Shown here: piece by piece, positions 63,354 through 64,000 of the stretch | Numbering within the stretch: position 1 is the first letter of the stretch | Layout of the letters: every line of letters starts with the position of its first letter | Assembly (NCBI GenBank): GCA_023053545.1 | Contig: JAKZAN010000004.1 | Span: forward strand, 6,882,001-6,946,000 | Direction: 5' to 3' | From: Lepidurus packardi | Taxonomy: Eukaryota; Arthropoda; Branchiopoda; Notostraca; Triopsidae | DNA length: 64,000 bases | The notes under the pieces: generated by a model | The model's database searches: none | The model's input: the letters and a program-made list of their open reading frames with translations, nothing else | What the model was told of the DNA's origin: nothing | Made by a program: the position numbers and the translations under genes

Positions 63354-63905
63354 GTCCACTACAACAAACTACATAACATTAGCGATATAACAGTTTAATA
63401 TAATCCAAAAATTACTATTAATCGTAACTTGTCAAGAAAAGAAATGAAAACATACGGTGAGTGATATTATAAGCGCTTACAACTTGCACATATAGGACGC
63501 GTAATGGATTAATAACTATTTTGAAAACATTACCTGAACCAATATTCTAGCTAGTCTCTACTAAATATTAACTTGACTAATTAAGTATGTTTAAGGACTC
63601 AAGTTTTTAGCGTTTTCCTCATACGAAGAAGGGGAAAATCACTCAATCCGACTCTTCTGACTCCTGAAAAGTGTCAACAATTAAATTACACGTTGCCACA
63701 TCAATTTTTAATAATAATATCTTTTACTTTTTATACATTTGTATATATTTATTGAAATAAATTTCATTATTTTAATCCATTTGAAATTTTCGTTCTCCGA
63801 TTTCAAAGTAAAGTTTTCCGGCAAATTTCAACACAGGATATAGTATTGGCGCGAAAAAGACTGTTTTGCTCCTTGACGTAAAGGTAAAACAATAAAGTTT
63901 AGATT
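63354..63905. other. Intergenic between divergent CRAL-TRIO gene and the next plus-strand gene
   Basis: About 550 AT-rich bases, presumably carrying two divergent promoters. A minus-strand string ending ESEESD and a stop (about 63641-63661), preceded by an acceptor-like sequence, is too short to call. Confidence 0.45.
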
Positions 63906-64000
63906 ATGACAGGAAGGAGAGGAAAACCATTTAATAGAAAACGGCTGAATGAAGGAACACAAGAACCTCCGAAAAAGAAGCAGATGCAAGCGAAATCAAC
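63906..64000 (+). CDS. 5' end of a Lys/Arg-rich protein, cut by the window edge
   Basis: ATG at 63906 opens a frame that runs off the window: MTGRRGKPFNRKRLNEG, then EPPKKKQMQAKS. The composition suggests a nuclear or RNA-binding protein, but 31 residues do not allow a family call. Confidence 0.4.
   Translation, partial: MTGRRGKPFNRKRLNEGTQEPPKKKQMQAKS

Noticed and set aside
1..64000. CRISPR arrays, rRNA genes, bacterial operons, viral genes
   Set aside because: Looked for and not seen; genes are spliced animal genes throughout and no direct-repeat/spacer pattern occurs.

Overview
The window is animal nuclear DNA. Its genes are split by short GT-AG introns, and every long protein is a metazoan family: teneurin, an IgLON-type cell-surface protein of the DIP/lachesin family, synaptotagmin 12, a GABA-receptor-like channel, FRS2 and CCDC22. 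A GRD-like Cys-loop subunit, a DIP/lachesin protein and an AA15 lytic polysaccharide monooxygenase (LPMO) together point to a protostome, most likely an arthropod; I cannot go finer. Coding exons are GC-richer than the AT-rich introns, and genes lie head-to-head or tail-to-tail with gaps from tens of bases to about 4 kb. Exon models below were built by hand from splice sites, reading phase and protein-family similarity recalled from knowledge; no search was run.

Layout. 1-14.0 kb (+): 3' part of a teneurin gene (17 exons, 2647 codons visible, 5' end outside), with a pogo-like transposon relic in one intron and a candidate 27-nt microexon in another. 15.5-24.0 kb (-): GPI-anchored three-Ig protein of the DIP/lachesin type. 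26.9-28.2 kb (+): CCDC134, tail-to-tail with acylglycerol kinase AGK (28.2-30.0 kb, -). 34.1-37.0 kb (+): a DM-domain (doublesex/mab-3) zinc module spliced in frame to the Groucho/TLE tetramerisation (Q) domain and a CcN-like motif, ending without WD40 repeats. 39.2-43.3 kb (-): synaptotagmin 12. 46.7-49.4 kb (+): GRD-like Cys-loop receptor subunit. 50.2-51.1 kb (+): AA15 LPMO. 51.4-52.0 kb (-): CCDC115. 52.3-53.7 kb (+): membrane-anchored sulfotransferase. 54.1-55.9 kb (-): FRS2-like adaptor. 59.4-61.6 kb (-): CCDC22. 62.5-63.4 kb (-): small CRAL-TRIO protein. 63.9 kb to the end (+): start of an unrecognised basic protein.

Functionally this is a mixed chromosomal neighbourhood, not an operon-like system. 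Several genes act at neuronal contacts or synapses (teneurin, DIP, Syt12, GRD-like channel). CCDC115 (V-ATPase assembly) and CCDC22 (endosomal recycling) are both endolysosomal. The most unusual object is the DM-Groucho chimera, which would join a sequence-specific DNA-binding module to a corepressor oligomerisation module in one polypeptide; I know of no described protein with this architecture.
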